A stretch of 64,000 nucleotides of DNA from Larkinella terrae (GTDB lineage Bacteria; Bacteroidota; Bacteroidia; Cytophagales; Spirosomataceae). Within the stretch, counting starts at the first letter, position 1. Each line of letters begins with the position of its first letter. Both the position numbers and the translations under genes were made by a program. Below the pieces are notes generated by a model that saw nothing but the letters and a program-made list of their open reading frames with translations, had not been told where the DNA came from and made no database searches. Of the stretch, positions 51,519-58,776 are shown one piece after another. The stretch spans positions 434,001-498,000 of the forward strand of contig NZ_WJXZ01000006.1 in the NCBI RefSeq assembly GCF_009668025.1, written 5' to 3'.

Positions 51519-52009
51519 ACACCTTACCCTTTGACTTCACGGTTGATAAATCCATCAACACCGTATTCATAACCAAAGAATTTGCCGCGGAACCTGAACT
51601 GGTTTGGGACGCATTTACAAAGCCGGAAATGCTGGACCAGTGGTGGGCTCCCAAACCCTGGGCTTCCAAAACAAAATCAATGGATTTTACAGTTGGAGGC
51701 CGACGATTGTATGCTATGGTGAGCCCGGAGGGACAGGAAAGTTGGGCATTACATGACTATACTTCAATTAGCCCAAAAACCAATTTCAAGTTTTTGAATG
51801 CGTTTGCCGATAAAGACGGAAATCCTCAGTTGCCGGGTTCAGATTGGGATTTGACTTTTAACGAAGGAAATGGAACAACGAAAGTCAGTATTTCCATTTA
51901 CAATGAATCGCTGGAACGGATGGAAAAAATGATCGAAATGGGCTTCCAGGAAGGCTTTACGATGACCTTAAATGAATTGGAAACGTTGTTGTCTAAAAAG
52001 TTTGTATGA
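51515..52009 (+). CDS. SRPBCC (AHSA1-type) protein
   Basis: 164 residues of the Aha1/START-like fold: [44 protein letters not shown], and [17 protein letters not shown] at the end. These cytoplasmic proteins bind hydrophobic ligands, and the ArsR partner often senses the same state. Translational coupling with the ArsR gene (4-base overlap) is typical for the family. Confidence 0.93.
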   Translation: MNTLPFDFTVDKSINTVFITKEFAAEPELVWDAFTKPEMLDQWWAPKPWASKTKSMDFTVGGRRLYAMVSPEGQESWALHDYTSISPKTNFKFLNAFADKDGNPQLPGSDWDLTFNEGNGTTKVSISIYNESLERMEKMIEMGFQEGFTMTLNELETLLSKKFV

Positions 52010-52235
52010 CAAAGTGATACAATAGCATTAAAATCCACCGCCGAAGCCGGTCGCCCGCCTTTAGCGTGCAAAATTCAATTTAAAATCACTATTTTTTTTA
52101 GAATCGGCTTGACAGTCTCAAAATTTGCCCTTTACTTTGAAATACAAAGTTCTTTTTATTTATGCTCGCAATAACTTAATCGGAACGGGCGGGCAGCCAT
52201 CGGCAATTGATTTTAAAACCTTAAATTTTACGAGC

Positions 52236-52571
52236 ATGCAAAATGCAAACGAACTACAGTCCCCGCTGCGGCCATCATCGCTGACTCGCCGGGCCATAAT
52301 CGGTGCCGGAATTGGCTTGTTATTAATCGGAATTTTTCTGCTGGGCGTTAAAAATCCGAATCCCAACTGGCCGAAACTCTGGATGCTTCGGCCGTTGGTT
52401 ATTGTGCCACTGGCCGGCGCAACCGGGGGCGCGGTTTATTACTTCCTGGATTATCTGCGTTATCAGAACGGCTGGAATGCGAACCTGGTCAAAACCGCCA
52501 GCCTGCTAATTTTCCTTATTGGGCTTTGGATGGGCATTGTGCTGGGATTGGACGGCACCTTGTGGAATTGA
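52236..52571 (+). CDS. Small membrane protein (sometimes named KefB-like)
   Basis: About 111 residues from the ATG at 52236, with the longer frame upstream judged unlikely. Three membrane segments: AIIGAGIGLLLIGIFLLGV, PLVIVPLAGATGGAVYYF, and ASLLIFLIGLWMGIVLGLDG. The NPNPNWPKLWMLRPL linker is conserved in a Bacteroidota family that is annotated as potassium transporter KefB, though it lacks the KefB domains. The function is unknown. A perfect hairpin follows the stop at 52580. Confidence 0.8.
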   Translation: MQNANELQSPLRPSSLTRRAIIGAGIGLLLIGIFLLGVKNPNPNWPKLWMLRPLVIVPLAGATGGAVYYFLDYLRYQNGWNANLVKTASLLIFLIGLWMGIVLGLDGTLWN

Positions 52572-52579
52572 GCGGAATA

Positions 52580-52612
52580 AACCCGATCAGGTCTCGAAGA
52601 CCTGATCGGGTT
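52580..52612 (+). terminator. Perfect 15-bp hairpin after the small membrane protein gene
   Basis: Arms 52580-52594 and 52598-52612 pair perfectly around the 3-nt loop CGA. It starts 8 bases after the stop codon. No T tract follows, so it may be an RNA stability stem or a member of a repeat family rather than a classical terminator. Confidence 0.7.
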
Positions 52613-52692
52613 AAGCCATGCAGATGACAAAACATGGCTGAGAAAAATGTTCTTGGCTATATCACACCATTTTCATTTAGCCGATATCCTTC

Positions 52693-52983
52693 ATGGATCG
52701 ATCTTTCCAACATCTCCTTGGAATCCTGATCATTTTGGTGATTCCAGTCCTGCTGGCCATATTTGACTTTATGGACATCCAGTTGCCCGGTGGGATTGTC
52801 AGATTTACTCTTCAACTTGTCGGAATTTTACTTTCCGGACCACTGCTGTTGTTATACAGCTTGTTGGTACATGAGTTTACGACGGTAAAAAACAGGAAAA
52901 GCCTCTCCGGAATTGCTTTTCTGATCGGTTTTTCCTGGCTGGGGTATCTGTTTTACCACCATATGACCACGCCGGTCGATTAA
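52693..52983 (+). CDS. Small hypothetical membrane protein
   Basis: 96 residues with three membrane segments (LLGILIILVIPVLLAIF, LQLVGILLSGPLLLLYSLLV and IAFLIGFSWLGYLFYHH). The C-terminus is short and acidic. I do not recognise a family. It lies between two hairpins, at 52580-52612 and 52995-53041. Confidence 0.7.
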   Translation: MDRSFQHLLGILIILVIPVLLAIFDFMDIQLPGGIVRFTLQLVGILLSGPLLLLYSLLVHEFTTVKNRKSLSGIAFLIGFSWLGYLFYHHMTTPVD

Positions 52984-52994
52984 CATCAACTATC

Positions 52995-53041
52995 AAACCT
53001 GTCAGGCCTGGGCGACCCCATCGCAAAGACCTGACAGGTTT
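52995..53041 (+). repeat. AACCTGTCAGG-type hairpin
   Basis: AAACCTGTCAGG (52995-53006) and CCTGACAGGTTT (53030-53041) form a perfect 12-bp stem with a 23-nt loop, just after the gene at 52693-52983. The words GACCTGA and CCTGACAGG resemble the arms of the 52580 hairpin. It may act as a 3' end signal. Confidence 0.7.
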
Positions 53042-53243
53042 ATTAAATCAGGCCATTCCGCTGCGTTTTCGGGTTGAGTTTTCTCAACAATAATCTGGTA
53101 AGAAAGACGATTGCAATCGACAACCGGCTCGCAACGCATACGGGTTGATCTGCGGGAAATGAAGGAAATTGTGCCTTTCTTTGTCCCTTATCAAACCGAG
53201 TAAATCGTCCTTTTAAAATGGCTTTTAAGTGAAAAAATAGTTT

Positions 53244-53633
53244 ATGGCAAACGAACACACCACAACCCTAACTCCCTTTCTGACCGTGAGCGATGCAAAA
53301 AAGGCGGTCGATTTTTATGTATCGGCCTTTGGTGCAACGGAAATGACGCGGTTTGATTTGCCCCAGGATAAAATCTCCTCCAAAATCAGTATCGACGGGG
53401 CCTTATTTTATGTCGCGGATGAAGAACCGGAATTTGGAAATGTAAGCCCGGCGGCATCGACTGCGACCGCCATCCGGATCATTCTCGAAACAGAAAAGGC
53501 GGACGATTTATTTGCAAAGGCCATCGCATGGGGAGCCACCGAGATTTGCCCCATGACGACGGAAGACGACTGGCGAATTGGGAAATTGAAGGACCCGTTT
53601 GGTCATGTTTGGGAACTAGGATACACGGTGTAA
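53244..53633 (+). CDS. VOC-family (PhnB/glyoxalase-like) protein
   Basis: 129 residues in the paired beta-alpha-beta-beta-beta pattern: TPFLTVSDAKKAVDFYVSAFGATE at the start and ATEICPMTTEDDWRIGKLKDPFGHVWELGY at the end. The E/H metal ligands of the fold are partly recognisable (H in DPFGHVWEL). Members act on small molecules in detoxification or simply bind them; the substrate is open. It is followed by the GH43-like gene at a gap of 5 bases. Confidence 0.92.
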   Translation: MANEHTTTLTPFLTVSDAKKAVDFYVSAFGATEMTRFDLPQDKISSKISIDGALFYVADEEPEFGNVSPAASTATAIRIILETEKADDLFAKAIAWGATEICPMTTEDDWRIGKLKDPFGHVWELGYTV

Positions 53634-53638
53634 AATCG

Positions 53639-54721
53639 ATGAAATCAACACTAATTTTTGCACTGGCGATCTCGCTGCTGGGAGCGGTGCCACAACTTCA
53701 GAAAGAATCGGCGTTCGTCGTTTCGGGCGCAGAAAAACCGCTCGGGATTGAAAAGGATAAAAAGGTCTGGATGCTGACGTACTTCCGGCAACGGTATCCG
53801 ACCCGGATTGAGATCGATGCGCAGGGAAAAACCGTGGAGGTTCCGCTGGAAAACCCCATGCTGATCAATAAGTTACACATTGCCTTGTCCACCGATGGTC
53901 GGCACTGGACGCCGTTGAACGACAACAACCCGGTCTGGGAGCACCACATGCGTGATCCGTACGTTCGTCGGGGGCCGGACGGTCTTTGGCGAATTCTGTC
54001 AACCGGCGGAGGTGGCCGGAGCGATCGGGAAAAGGTGGGCCCGAGTTGTCTTTACGTCACCTCGAAAGACCTGATCCATTGGCAGGAGGAAGGGCAACTG
54101 GCTTTGATGAAAGACGTTCGGGACGAGTCGGGTGCGCTATCGCGAAATATCTGGGCGCCCGAATGGTTTTACGATGCCAAAACCGGTGACTATGTTTTGT
54201 TCTGGTCGTCGTCCTTCAAAGACGCGGGCTGGAAAGAGAGCCGACTTTGGTACAGCCGAACGCGCGACTGGAAGACGTTTACCCCGGCGAAAGTCCTGTT
54301 TAATCCGCCCTATTCGGTGATCGACGGCACCCTGCTGGAGCATAGCGGCACGTATTATCTCTTTCACAAGGAAGAAGAATTTGGGGTGAAAACCGGCGAA
54401 CGGCGCGCCATCCGCGTGGCTACCTCCAAGAATCTGGAAGGGCCTTACACGGTTGTTGAGGGCGATAGGAACCAGGGACAACTCGTTCCGGTCATCACCG
54501 AAGGCCCCACTGTCATGGAAGATCCCCGTCAATCCGGCTGGTTGTTGCTCTACGATTATTGCATGACGAACCGGTTTGGGGTTTCGTCCTCGCCTGATTT
54601 GATTCACTGGAAAGTCGAAGAGGACGTCAGTTTTCCGTCGGAAGCCCGGCACGGTTGCGTGTCGCTGCTAACGGCGGCCGAAGCAAAAACGTTGCAGGAT
54701 ACGTATCCGAGCAAAAAATAA
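53639..54721 (+). CDS. GH43-like secreted glycoside hydrolase
   Basis: About 360 residues from the ATG at 53639 (MKSTLIFALAISLLGAV, a signal-like start). Five-bladed propeller signs are present, and three acidic positions fit the GH43/GH32 clan: D in HHMRDPYVRRGPDG (general base), D in SVIDGTLLEH and E in ITEGPTVME (general acid). The aromatic NIWAPEWFYD segment is also typical. It should act on arabinan or xylan side chains in the periplasm. It is oddly linked to the VOC gene. Confidence 0.87.
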   Translation: MKSTLIFALAISLLGAVPQLQKESAFVVSGAEKPLGIEKDKKVWMLTYFRQRYPTRIEIDAQGKTVEVPLENPMLINKLHIALSTDGRHWTPLNDNNPVWEHHMRDPYVRRGPDGLWRILSTGGGGRSDREKVGPSCLYVTSKDLIHWQEEGQLALMKDVRDESGALSRNIWAPEWFYDAKTGDYVLFWSSSFKDAGWKESRLWYSRTRDWKTFTPAKVLFNPPYSVIDGTLLEHSGTYYLFHKEEEFGVKTGERRAIRVATSKNLEGPYTVVEGDRNQGQLVPVITEGPTVMEDPRQSGWLLLYDYCMTNRFGVSSSPDLIHWKVEEDVSFPSEARHGCVSLLTAAEAKTLQDTYPSKK

Positions 54722-54724
54722 AGG

Positions 54725-54890
54725 TTATTTCGCGGAGTTAAGAGACGGTCTAAAATTTATAATTTTCCTGCCCCCAACCCCCTAAAGGGGGCTTTAATCG
54801 GCATTTCAAAGCCCCCTTTAGGGGGTTGGGGGCAGACCGATGAAAGGGAAAATCTGAATTTTAGTCAGTCTCTTAACTCAACGAAACAAC
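54725..54890. repeat. Nested dyad: GC-rich element inside a decamer-type element
   Basis: The inner dyad 54768-54795 and 54808-54835 is perfect over 28 bp with a 12-nt loop, built of C5AAC5TAAAG5 words. Around it, 54725-54758 and 54857-54890 form a second imperfect dyad of about 34 bases related to the decamer family (TTTCGCGGAG and TTAAGAGACG). The whole lies between the GH43-like and DinB-like genes. Confidence 0.92.
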
Positions 54891-54928
54891 TTAAATTTCC
54901 AAAAATTAAATTGTAGACAACGCGCATC

Positions 54929-55498
54929 ATGAACGACTATTTATCCAGTGCCATCAAGCAATTTGAGTACTATAAAACGCTTGGCGAAAAGACGTTCGAC
55001 CAACTTTCCGACGAGCAATTGTTCTGGCAATTCAACCCGGAAAGCAACAGCGTGGCGACGATCGTCAAACACCTTTGGGGCAATATGCTGTCCCGCTGGA
55101 CCGACTTTCTGACGTCCGACGGCGAGAAAGAATGGCGGCAGCGGGATGCTGAATTTGACAACGACCTCAAAAACCGGGCGGACGTTTTAGCCAAATGGAA
55201 CGAAGGCTGGCAATGCCTGTTCAGCGCCCTGAACTCGCTCACCGAAGCGGATCTGGCAAAGGAAATCTACATCCGGAACATGGGACATACGGTTTTGGAA
55301 GCCATCAACCGGCAGCTGGCGCACTATCCCTACCACATCGGACAAATCGTTTACATCGGCAAAATGGCCTGTGACGCCCGCTGGAAGTCCCTATCGATTC
55401 CAAAGGGCAATTCGAGCGCCTACAATGCTGATAAGTTTTCGCAGCCAAAACGGAAGGAGCACTTTGCAGATGAGTTTATAAAGAAGGCAAAAGATTGA
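54929..55498 (+). CDS. DinB-like protein (DUF1572)
   Basis: 189 residues forming the DinB four-helix bundle: SAIKQFEYYKTLGEKTFDQL, then NPESNSVATIVKHLWGNMLSR with the metal-binding His, and LAHYPYHIGQIVYIGKM with the second His pair. DUF1572/DinB proteins are metal-binding and mostly of unknown activity, some acting as thiol transferases. It lies between the nested dyad and the decamer hairpin at 55510-55599. Confidence 0.92.
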   Translation: MNDYLSSAIKQFEYYKTLGEKTFDQLSDEQLFWQFNPESNSVATIVKHLWGNMLSRWTDFLTSDGEKEWRQRDAEFDNDLKNRADVLAKWNEGWQCLFSALNSLTEADLAKEIYIRNMGHTVLEAINRQLAHYPYHIGQIVYIGKMACDARWKSLSIPKGNSSAYNADKFSQPKRKEHFADEFIKKAKD

Positions 55499-55509
55499 AA
55501 AAAGAGTTA

Positions 55510-55599
55510 TTTCGCAGAGTTAAGCAGAGTTTAAAAGAGTCTAGCGGAGAAAACAAAAACTCTGCTTAACTCCTTTTTCCTCCGCTAAACTCTGCGAAA
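55510..55599. repeat. Decamer-type inverted repeat after the DinB-like gene
   Basis: Four 10-base units begin at 55510, 55520, 55530 and 55540 (for example TTTCGCAGAG and TTAAGCAGAG), each ending in GAG. The right half reads as 10-base units too on the opposite strand. Arms 55510-55529 and 55580-55599 match at 18 of 20; the alternative pairing of 55518-55532 with 55557-55571 is perfect over 15 bp. It lies 12 bases after the stop. Confidence 0.9.
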
Positions 55600-55616
55600 C
55601 AAAAACCGGGTAAACA

Positions 55617-55976
55617 ATGGAAATTGAAGAACACGAAGTGAAGGGCCACAAAATTGCGGAGGTGGTTTCCGATCAGGTTGTGGTGGCCAAGGTGGAAGAT
55701 GGTCTGGATTTACTCGGAAATTTATATTACCAGGGCTTCGATATGATTTTGATTCATGAAAAAAACATCACCCCGGCATTTTTCGATTTGAAAACCGGCA
55801 TTGCGGGCGAGATTCTGCAAAAGTTTTCCAATTACCGGGTTCGGCTGGCCATCATCGGCAATTTTGAACCCTATCAAAGCAAAAGCATTCGGGATTTCAT
55901 GTTCGAAAGCAATCAGGGTGGCCACATCAGTTTTGTTTCGTCGAAAGCCGAAGCGCTGGACAAATTGTCCCGCTAG
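55617..55976 (+). CDS. DUF4180-family protein
   Basis: 119 residues. The sequence fits the DUF4180 pattern: DGLDLLGNLYYQGFDMILIHE, then TPAFFDLKTGIAGEILQKFSNYRVRLAIIG and SIRDFMFESNQGGHISFVSS. It is a small STAS-like alpha/beta protein with unknown role. It follows the decamer hairpin and precedes an unrecognised gene by 79 bases. Confidence 0.92.
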   Translation: MEIEEHEVKGHKIAEVVSDQVVVAKVEDGLDLLGNLYYQGFDMILIHEKNITPAFFDLKTGIAGEILQKFSNYRVRLAIIGNFEPYQSKSIRDFMFESNQGGHISFVSSKAEALDKLSR

Positions 55977-56055
55977 GTTGATTTTCGGGCCGATAGTTTC
56001 CATGATCTTCCTGCTGCACGACTAACGAGTGCGACCAACTGACAAACGTTCAGCC

Positions 56056-56766
56056 ATGAACAACTACCTCGGCGGTTTTTTCCTGATCAAGCTAAAACCA
56101 TTCGATTGGTCCCCCATTCCCCTGGTGTATACCGGCAGCACCTGCATCAACGACAGTATGTTAGCTACCTGGTCGTATCGCTGGGTGAACGAACGGGTGG
56201 AGGAGACCAGGGCGGCCGAAGAATTATTGGGCTTGAATCCCGCCAAGGTGACCGCCATCCGGCACTGGACCGATCAAAAATTAACCGAGGGAAAGGTAGG
56301 CTACCACCAGGTCTTTCTGGATCTGAAAACCGCTCAGGAATACAGGCAGCGGTTTTTTGCCCATCTCGATGCAGTTAAACTGCTGGCGATTTATTTCGAC
56401 GAACCGGCGGCCGATGCGATCATTGAGGAGTTGAGGCCGAAAAGGGCCAATATGGGCGAATGTGGTCTGTATCAGATGCTTTCCCGAAAAGTGCCGGAAG
56501 CAGAAGACAATGATGAGACGACCATTGGTTACGATCTGGTCGGAATCGAACAGGGAGGAAGTTTTCATTCGTTTCACTGCCACGGCATTGGCCCGGAGCT
56601 GGTCCGGAAATTCGGGCTGACCTTGAATGAGTTTGGCTTATTTGACTACTGCGACGATTGGAAACCGGTATTGGATGCGTTTCAAAACGGCGAAATCGGG
56701 GCCGAACCCGTACCCTGGTTTGTCGCGAAAGTGAAACAGATTTCCGTTGAAAAAAAGGCAGGATGA
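56056..56766 (+). CDS. Hypothetical cytoplasmic protein
   Basis: About 236 residues from the ATG at 56056; an upstream GTG at 56029 is possible. There is no signal peptide or membrane segment. Recognisable features are acid-rich helices (WVNERVEETRAAEELLGLN), a YHQVFLDLKTAQEY strand-helix and a GGSFHSFHCHGIGPEL loop with three histidines and a cysteine, which could bind a metal. I do not recognise a family. A hairpin covers the stop codon region. Confidence 0.82.
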   Translation: MNNYLGGFFLIKLKPFDWSPIPLVYTGSTCINDSMLATWSYRWVNERVEETRAAEELLGLNPAKVTAIRHWTDQKLTEGKVGYHQVFLDLKTAQEYRQRFFAHLDAVKLLAIYFDEPAADAIIEELRPKRANMGECGLYQMLSRKVPEAEDNDETTIGYDLVGIEQGGSFHSFHCHGIGPELVRKFGLTLNEFGLFDYCDDWKPVLDAFQNGEIGAEPVPWFVAKVKQISVEKKAG

Positions 56767-56784
56767 CGCTTCGTCATCCTGCCT
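56756..56784. terminator. Bidirectional terminator between convergent genes
   Basis: AGGCAGGATGACG (56756-56768) and its complement (56772-56784) form a perfect 13-bp stem with the 3-nt loop CTT. It overlaps the stop codon of the upstream plus-strand gene. On the minus strand it is followed by TTTTTT, so it ends the SDR transcript well. Confidence 0.85.
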
Positions 56785-56790
56785 GAATGC

Positions 56791-57555
56791 TTACAAATTC
56801 ATGCCGCCCGACACCTCCATTCGCTGACCGTTGATCCAGCGGGCGTCTTCCGTACACAAAAAGGCCACTACTCCGCCGATATCGTCGGGTAATCCGGCGC
56901 GGCCCAAAGCCGTTACACCGGCCACGAACGCATTGACCTGTGCATTGTCGCGCACCGAACCTCCGCTGAAATCGGTTTCAATGGCCCCGGGAGCCACGGT
57001 ATTCACCGCAATGCCGCGCGCGCCGAGTTCTTTGGCCAGATAGCGGGTCAGGGTTTCAATAGCGCCTTTCATGGACGCGTAGGCCGAGGTGCCCGGAATC
57101 GTGAAGCGTGCCAAACCGGTCGAAATATTGATGATCCGCCCGCCGTCGTTGAGCCACGGCAATGATTTTTGGGTGAGGAAAAAGACACCTTTAAAATGGA
57201 TGTTCATCAGTTGGTCGAACTCGTCTTCGCTCGTTTCGGCAAAGGGTTTGTGAAGGCCAATTCCGGCGTTATTCACCAGAAAATCAAAATGATCCTTGCG
57301 AAATGTTTCGTGTAAAACCGCTGTTAGTTCGGTAATAAAACCGCCGAAACTTTTTACATCGCCGGTATTTAATTGCAGCGCTGCAGCTTTCTGACCGGTT
57401 TTTTCAATTTCGGCTACGACTGCCAGAGCGTCTTCTTTTTGGCTGTTATACGTCAGAATAACATCGATTCCTTTTTCGGCCAGACGCAGGGCCATGTTTT
57501 TTCCGAGTCCGCGACTGCCGCCCGTCACCAGGGCAATTTTACTTGAAGATTCCAT
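56791..57555 (-). CDS. Short-chain dehydrogenase/reductase
   Basis: About 254 residues from the ATG at 57553-57555. The cofactor site TGGSRGLGKNMAL is followed by NNAGIGLHKPF, the catalytic Ser in NISTGLARF, the YASMK motif in SAYASMKGAIETLTRY, and a C-terminal GQRMEVSGG ending. It should be NADP-dependent. It has its own promoter (57583-57590) just after an AraC gene, with two repeats that could be AraC sites. Confidence 0.94.
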   Translation of the reverse strand: MESSSKIALVTGGSRGLGKNMALRLAEKGIDVILTYNSQKEDALAVVAEIEKTGQKAAALQLNTGDVKSFGGFITELTAVLHETFRKDHFDFLVNNAGIGLHKPFAETSEDEFDQLMNIHFKGVFFLTQKSLPWLNDGGRIINISTGLARFTIPGTSAYASMKGAIETLTRYLAKELGARGIAVNTVAPGAIETDFSGGSVRDNAQVNAFVAGVTALGRAGLPDDIGGVVAFLCTEDARWINGQRMEVSGGMNL

Positions 57556-57582
57556 CGTTGTTGGTTGTTTAATTCGATGGAA

Positions 57583-57590
57583 CAAAGGTA
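57583..57590 (-). promoter_or_regulatory. Promoter -7 box of the SDR gene
   Basis: TACCTTTG on the minus strand is an exact TAnnTTTG match, 28 bases before the SDR start. It lies between the SDR start and two GTTTGCAAA repeats, so those repeats are in an activating position. Confidence 0.6.
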
Positions 57591-57610
57591 AAGGACCGAA
57601 CTCGTGTCCG

Positions 57611-57640
57611 GTTTGCAAACATCAATCCATTGTTTGCAAA
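57611..57640. promoter_or_regulatory. Tandem GTTTGCAAA sites, candidate AraC operator
   Basis: GTTTGCAAA occurs at 57611-57619 and again at 57632-57640, exactly 21 bases apart (two helical turns). AraC-family activators commonly bind two direct repeats with this spacing just upstream of the -33 region. The neighbouring AraC gene is the obvious candidate. Confidence 0.55.
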
Positions 57641-57655
57641 AATCAAATTAGTAGC

Positions 57656-58567
57656 TTAAGCCCGAAAACTGATCGGCGCAAACGAAGTCTGTTTTTTGAA
57701 GAAATTGGAAAAATGGGCGACCTGCTCAAAACCGAGACAATAAGCAATTTCGGAAATGTTCCAGTCGGTTTGTTTCAACAGAATTTTGGCTTCCTGAATG
57801 ATCCGGCTGCTGATGATATCCGTCGTGGTTTTGCCCGTATTTTCCTTTAGCACTTTGTTGAGGTGGTTGACGTGAACGGATAGCCGATCGGCATAATCTT
57901 TAGCCGTCCGGAGATTCAATTTCTGATTCGGCGATTCGATCGGGAACTGGCGTTCCAGCAATTCCACAAACAGGGATGAAACCCGGGCCGAAGCCGTATG
58001 CGTTGGATATAGAGACGTTGCGGGCTGCAATTTCTGCCCGTAGTGAATCAGTTCGAGCACGTAATTCCGCAGCAGATCATACTTGAAAGCGTAATCGGAC
58101 GACAGCTCTTTATACATTTTCCGGAAGATAAAGTCGATATCTTCGGCGGCTTCGTCGGTCAGCTGAAAAATGGGAAAACCGCCCGGTTGAAAGATCGGCA
58201 GGTCATCCAGTACAACCCCGCTTTTCGACTGGACCAGAAATTCGTCGGTGAAAATGCAGAAGTAACCCGACTGATTATCATCCTGGGGTAGCCAGTGGTA
58301 GGGAATTTTGGGCGTGGCAAACAGCAGCGCGTTTTTCTCAATATCGACCACCTTATCGGCGTATTCGGCCTTGTTGCGACCACCAATCAGGCTGATTTTG
58401 TAGTAGGCCCGCCGGTTGTACGGCATTTCAGTGGCCGGTTTTTTCCGGTATTTCGCCACTACATCGGAGGTCTTAAAAACGTTAAAATGACCGATTTCCC
58501 GGCTGATGCCCTGCGGAAAAAGTGCCGAAGTTTCGGCGTAAAATTTTTCCAGCGTAGTGATTTCCAT
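57656..58567 (-). CDS. AraC-family regulator of the SDR gene
   Basis: About 303 residues from the ATG at 58565-58567; an upstream TTG is less likely. The N-terminal sensor (YYKISLIGGRNKAEYADKVV) is followed by the AraC domain with AKDYADRLSVHVNHLNKVLKE and ISEIAYCLGFEQVAHFSNFF. The promoter box TACATTTG lies 22 bases upstream. The SDR gene downstream is the likely target through the tandem GTTTGCAAA sites. Confidence 0.92.
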   Translation of the reverse strand: MEITTLEKFYAETSALFPQGISREIGHFNVFKTSDVVAKYRKKPATEMPYNRRAYYKISLIGGRNKAEYADKVVDIEKNALLFATPKIPYHWLPQDDNQSGYFCIFTDEFLVQSKSGVVLDDLPIFQPGGFPIFQLTDEAAEDIDFIFRKMYKELSSDYAFKYDLLRNYVLELIHYGQKLQPATSLYPTHTASARVSSLFVELLERQFPIESPNQKLNLRTAKDYADRLSVHVNHLNKVLKENTGKTTTDIISSRIIQEAKILLKQTDWNISEIAYCLGFEQVAHFSNFFKKQTSFAPISFRA

Positions 58568-58589
58568 TTCCGGTTTGATTTGCAAAATT

Positions 58590-58597
58590 CAAATGTA
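58590..58597 (-). promoter_or_regulatory. Promoter -7 box of the AraC gene
   Basis: TACATTTG on the minus strand is an exact TAnnTTTG match, 22 bases before the AraC start at 58567. Confidence 0.55.
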
Positions 58598-58713
58598 CGC
58601 AATTTAAATTGAAACCGGTTTATGCTTGGCGACGGTTGACCGAAAGGCGGTTTTTATTTATAAAAAGCCTTACCTGATGCTCACTTCTGCTGTACTATTC
58701 GATTAGAAAGGCG

Positions 58714-58721
58714 TAGTTTTG
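58714..58721 (+). promoter_or_regulatory. Promoter -7 box of the serine hydrolase gene
   Basis: TAGTTTTG is an exact TAnnTTTG match, 55 bases before the ATG at 58777. Confidence 0.5.
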
Positions 58722-58776
58722 GCAATTGCTTGCGTTGACTTCCTTCCTCTTTTTCGACAAAAACCAGAACCATCTC

